DNA from: Pegea sp. RAD2-039
Taxonomy: Eukaryota; Chordata; Thaliacea; Salpida; Salpidae
Assembly (NCBI GenBank): GCA_034620365.1
Contig: JAQGEQ010000255.1
Location: 806,001 to 870,000, forward strand
Reading direction: 5' to 3'
DNA length: 64,000 bases
Shown here in pieces: positions 61,303 through 64,000 of this stretch; position 1 is the stretch's first letter, and each line of letters begins with the position of its first letter. A program made the translations under genes and the position numbers. A model generated the notes under the pieces. The model was not told the DNA's origin and did no database searches. It was given only the letters and a program-made list of their open reading frames with translations.

Positions 61303-63940
61303 CAGTTTCTTTCTTTGAAATTAAAGCTTGTTTGATTTTCTGTTCTTTAAAAAATGATTTAAAAGATTATTTCACATCAAATAGTTTGATTCAGTATCAT
61401 TTTATCTTATCAAAGCCACATTTTAACAGTAAACTGCTTAAAATATGGTTGGGATGCCTTAATTTATATACACTGCAGCAATTAATAATTTTTTTTGTAA
61501 AAAATCAAACATGCAAGCACAATTCATCAAAATTAGTTATTTAAATCTGTGATTTTGTTATAAATATTAAGATTTACGACAGTTTGAAAACAAATTCAAA
61601 ACACAGAGTCTTATCGAATCCCTTAAAAGATCTTAATGAGTATTGGAATGAATCATTTAACTCGGCAGATTTGTACCAATCGTAATACAAACTGTTACTA
61701 CAGTGTCTAGATCATTCTTTCTAAAGATTAAATTGCAATAAAGATACAAATCGTAAAAAAATTAAATCGTAAACTTATTTACATACTAATTAATTTGAAA
61801 TATTTTGTTTCAACTTTGTGTAAATGCTGTGGATAAAATTAGACTTTCTAGAAATTTGTTTTAATTGCAACAGAATACCGCTGCAGTTGATATATAAGAT
61901 GACTCATCAAATACACACAATTCAGTATAGAGCTGAAAAATTTTAAACAATTGAGTGTATAGAGCTGAATTTGTTAAATTAATGAAGCTAACAGAAATAT
62001 TAGTTGTTATATTACATCAAAATTAAAATAAAGCAACACATAGCCAAAAACGAAGAAATACAAGAAGTACTATCTACTATACTAAGTTAAACATGATAAC
62101 ATACTTTTCTGCCGAAGTTTATGACTTACCACTTAAAGACTAAGTTGATGGTTCTCGCACAGAGCAATAGTATTTCTTTTTTACCTTATTCGAACTGCTC
62201 TTTCAATAAAACTCATTTTTGGCAATAAAATCAGTTGTAGATATAAAATTTAATTGCCATGTTATATTGGTATTACCATTGTTTTAATACATGTAAAAAG
62301 TAAGCTATTATAAGTATTTAAATTATTACACTTAGTTCATGTGCTTTGCACTAGGTAGACCAAACAAGTTTGTGTATTAATAATTCTAAATACCAAATCC
62401 AAACTTTTTTCGAGAACTCGCTGGTATGCTAATTAATTAAGAGCACTAACTTGACAATGCTTCTAACTCGATAAAAGACAAGAGAAAAGGCATCAAAAAC
62501 ATTCCTTTGTATACTTTGTTTACTATTCATTAAACAGAATGTTAAAAAAATAAATATATGTCGAATTGAAAAAATTATTAAACCTTTTAAAATTTGCTTT
62601 TGAATTTTTTTACTAATGATGTTGTAGAGATGTAGCAAATTTTAAATCTTTCTGTACTGATAAAAAAAAATTCCTAAATTGATTGTTTCAGTTTGTAGAT
62701 TTGTACAAAAAATAATATTTTATCAATTGCAGCACAAATCACAAATCACAAAAAAAAATCATGAAACCAAATACTACAATGTCATAAAATTTTAATTAAA
62801 TATTTCAAAAGAACAAGGTAAAAGCTGAGATAATGTTAAGTTAGAAAGTTAGTTTTGACATTAACTGTTTAACTAATAATTTATTAATTGTTAACTGTTC
62901 GTTTAATAAAAATTTAAACTGTACTATTATACTACTATTATAGTAATACTACACTTTAAAGAGATTTACTTCAGATAAATAAAAAACCACTGTATCTTAT
63001 AATCCAAATGAGTCACTAAATGCTAGTAATCAAATAATTTGGATGAAATAAAGAAGTAAGTGAAAAGGTCATTAAATACAAATGAAATCAAATTTAAACA
63101 AGCTAACTGTAGTAAGTTATAATTGAAAATCTTATCGTGACGCTGCAGGATATGACGTCATAGACTCTTATTCTGGTTGACTTTTAGTACTGATGACTTG
63201 ATGATTCAGTTTTAATTATTAAACAATATAATGAAGGATAGAGTATCATTTTTAAGAATAAAAGGATGTTTAGCTATTAATAAACTTATTAGTTTGACAA
63301 GGTTGAAATTAAGTCATAAACCGCTTTTTTGGTGTACTGTTAACGCTGATGATTTAACAATTCATTTTTCATCTTAAAGATGATGGTGAAGAATATATTT
63401 TCAATTTTATACATCAAATGAAAACTGAACTAAACATAACTTAAATAGCACATAAATGTTCTTAAAGTTTTTGGTACTTTAAAAAAAATTTAAAAAATAC
63501 GTTTCATTAATTTTGTTAGAGATTACAATTACTACAATAAATATGAAAAAATACTTTATATAAGAACAACAAATTAAGTTAAGCAAAGTATAATCATAAA
63601 GAACAATCCTACTCTGAAAGATAAGTAATATTAATTTATAGAAAATAAAATTTATCTATACTTATTAGTAGGAAATTATTGATTTATTTCAGAAGCACTT
63701 AATACTAATATCTTTGTCTCTTTTAAAATTATGTTTCAGAAACCTCCTAAGTAGGTAAGATCTCAAATTTTTGCCGATAATGGTTAAACGATTTTTTAAT
63801 AACTGCTTTTGTTTTTTGAAAAGTTTAAAATCACCATAAAACAACTTTTACAATAATTAATAGTAGCTATTAAGACATCTATATCATTTATATTGCAATT
63901 TATTGCAATGCTTGTAAACAAATTGTTGTTAAATTACTTA

Positions 63941-64000
63941 ATATTTCTAGGCCACTAAAAATAAAAGTACTAATAGTTTAATTTACTACTATAGTATGTC
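63941..64000 (+). repeat. Start of array unit U7, cut by the window end
   Basis: GGCCACTAAAAATAAAAGTA and the following bases match the start of U2 (from about 35828) exactly in register, so the array continues beyond the window. Confidence 0.75.

Larger units (their letters stand above)
57221..63940 (+). repeat. Array unit U6 (chimera of U2-type and U1-type)
   Basis: The leading part (57221-59080) is of the U2/U4/U5 type with small ORF 57860. At about 59090 it switches to sequence nearly identical to U1 from 30985 on. Boxes: TGACTCA 61900, TGAGTCA 63009, CRE 63153. The switch point marks an unequal exchange or gene-conversion boundary. Confidence 0.8.

Noticed and set aside
29570-64000. LTR retrotransposon or other autonomous transposon array
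   Set aside because: No reverse transcriptase, integrase, transposase, primer-binding site or consistent terminal repeats were recognised in any unit. Unit junctions vary as expected from unequal exchange.

Overview
The window is nuclear DNA from an intron-rich invertebrate animal. A+T content is roughly 70% or more by eye. Protein-coding signal comes in short exons bounded by GT-AG introns, often only 50-75 bp long, with poly-pyrimidine TTTNCAG/TTTTAG acceptors and AATAAA signals. tRNA-derived SINEs and long tandem repeats fill much of the rest. No bacterial features (Shine-Dalgarno sites, operons, CRISPR, IS elements) were seen. I cannot fix the phylum from this sequence.

Left part (1-29.5 kb). 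A three-exon Ulp1/SENP-type cysteine protease gene (455-1494, +) is followed by about 5 kb of non-coding DNA. That stretch holds a duplicated ~1 kb block (2.9-3.9 and 5.1-6.3 kb) and a truncated SINE (about 3950-4290). An unrecognised 175-residue gene lies on the minus strand (7862-8389), and a fuller SINE copy sits at about 9850-10275. A five-exon, 87-codon gene with tiny in-phase exons and a KEN box runs from 13607 to 14613. A weak two-exon candidate membrane peptide spans 15497-16848. A large gene (about 18.4-22.7 kb, +) carries eight tandem copies of a two-exon cassette (51 nt + 138 nt, all phase 1). An unrecognised five-exon minus-strand gene lies at 25907-27417, with a possible sixth, Ser-rich exon.

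Right part (29.6-64 kb). This is a tandem array of at least six complete units plus the start of a seventh, 3.8-7 kb each, all in the same orientation. The unit at about 31-35.9 kb recurs nearly unchanged about 28.11 kb further on (59.1-64 kb), so there is a higher-order period and the array runs past the window edge. Units share modules in a fixed order. They carry conserved promoter-like boxes: ACCGCTG plus an AP-1 site next to TATATAAG, and a second ACCGCTG/AP-1 box 144-149 bp before a palindromic CRE. They also carry exon-like open frames, some intact and some broken, which suggests a fast-evolving tandem gene family with many decayed members.

No transposase, reverse transcriptase or rRNA was recognised. 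The strongest unexplained systems are the phase-symmetric exon array and the bZIP-box-bearing tandem array.
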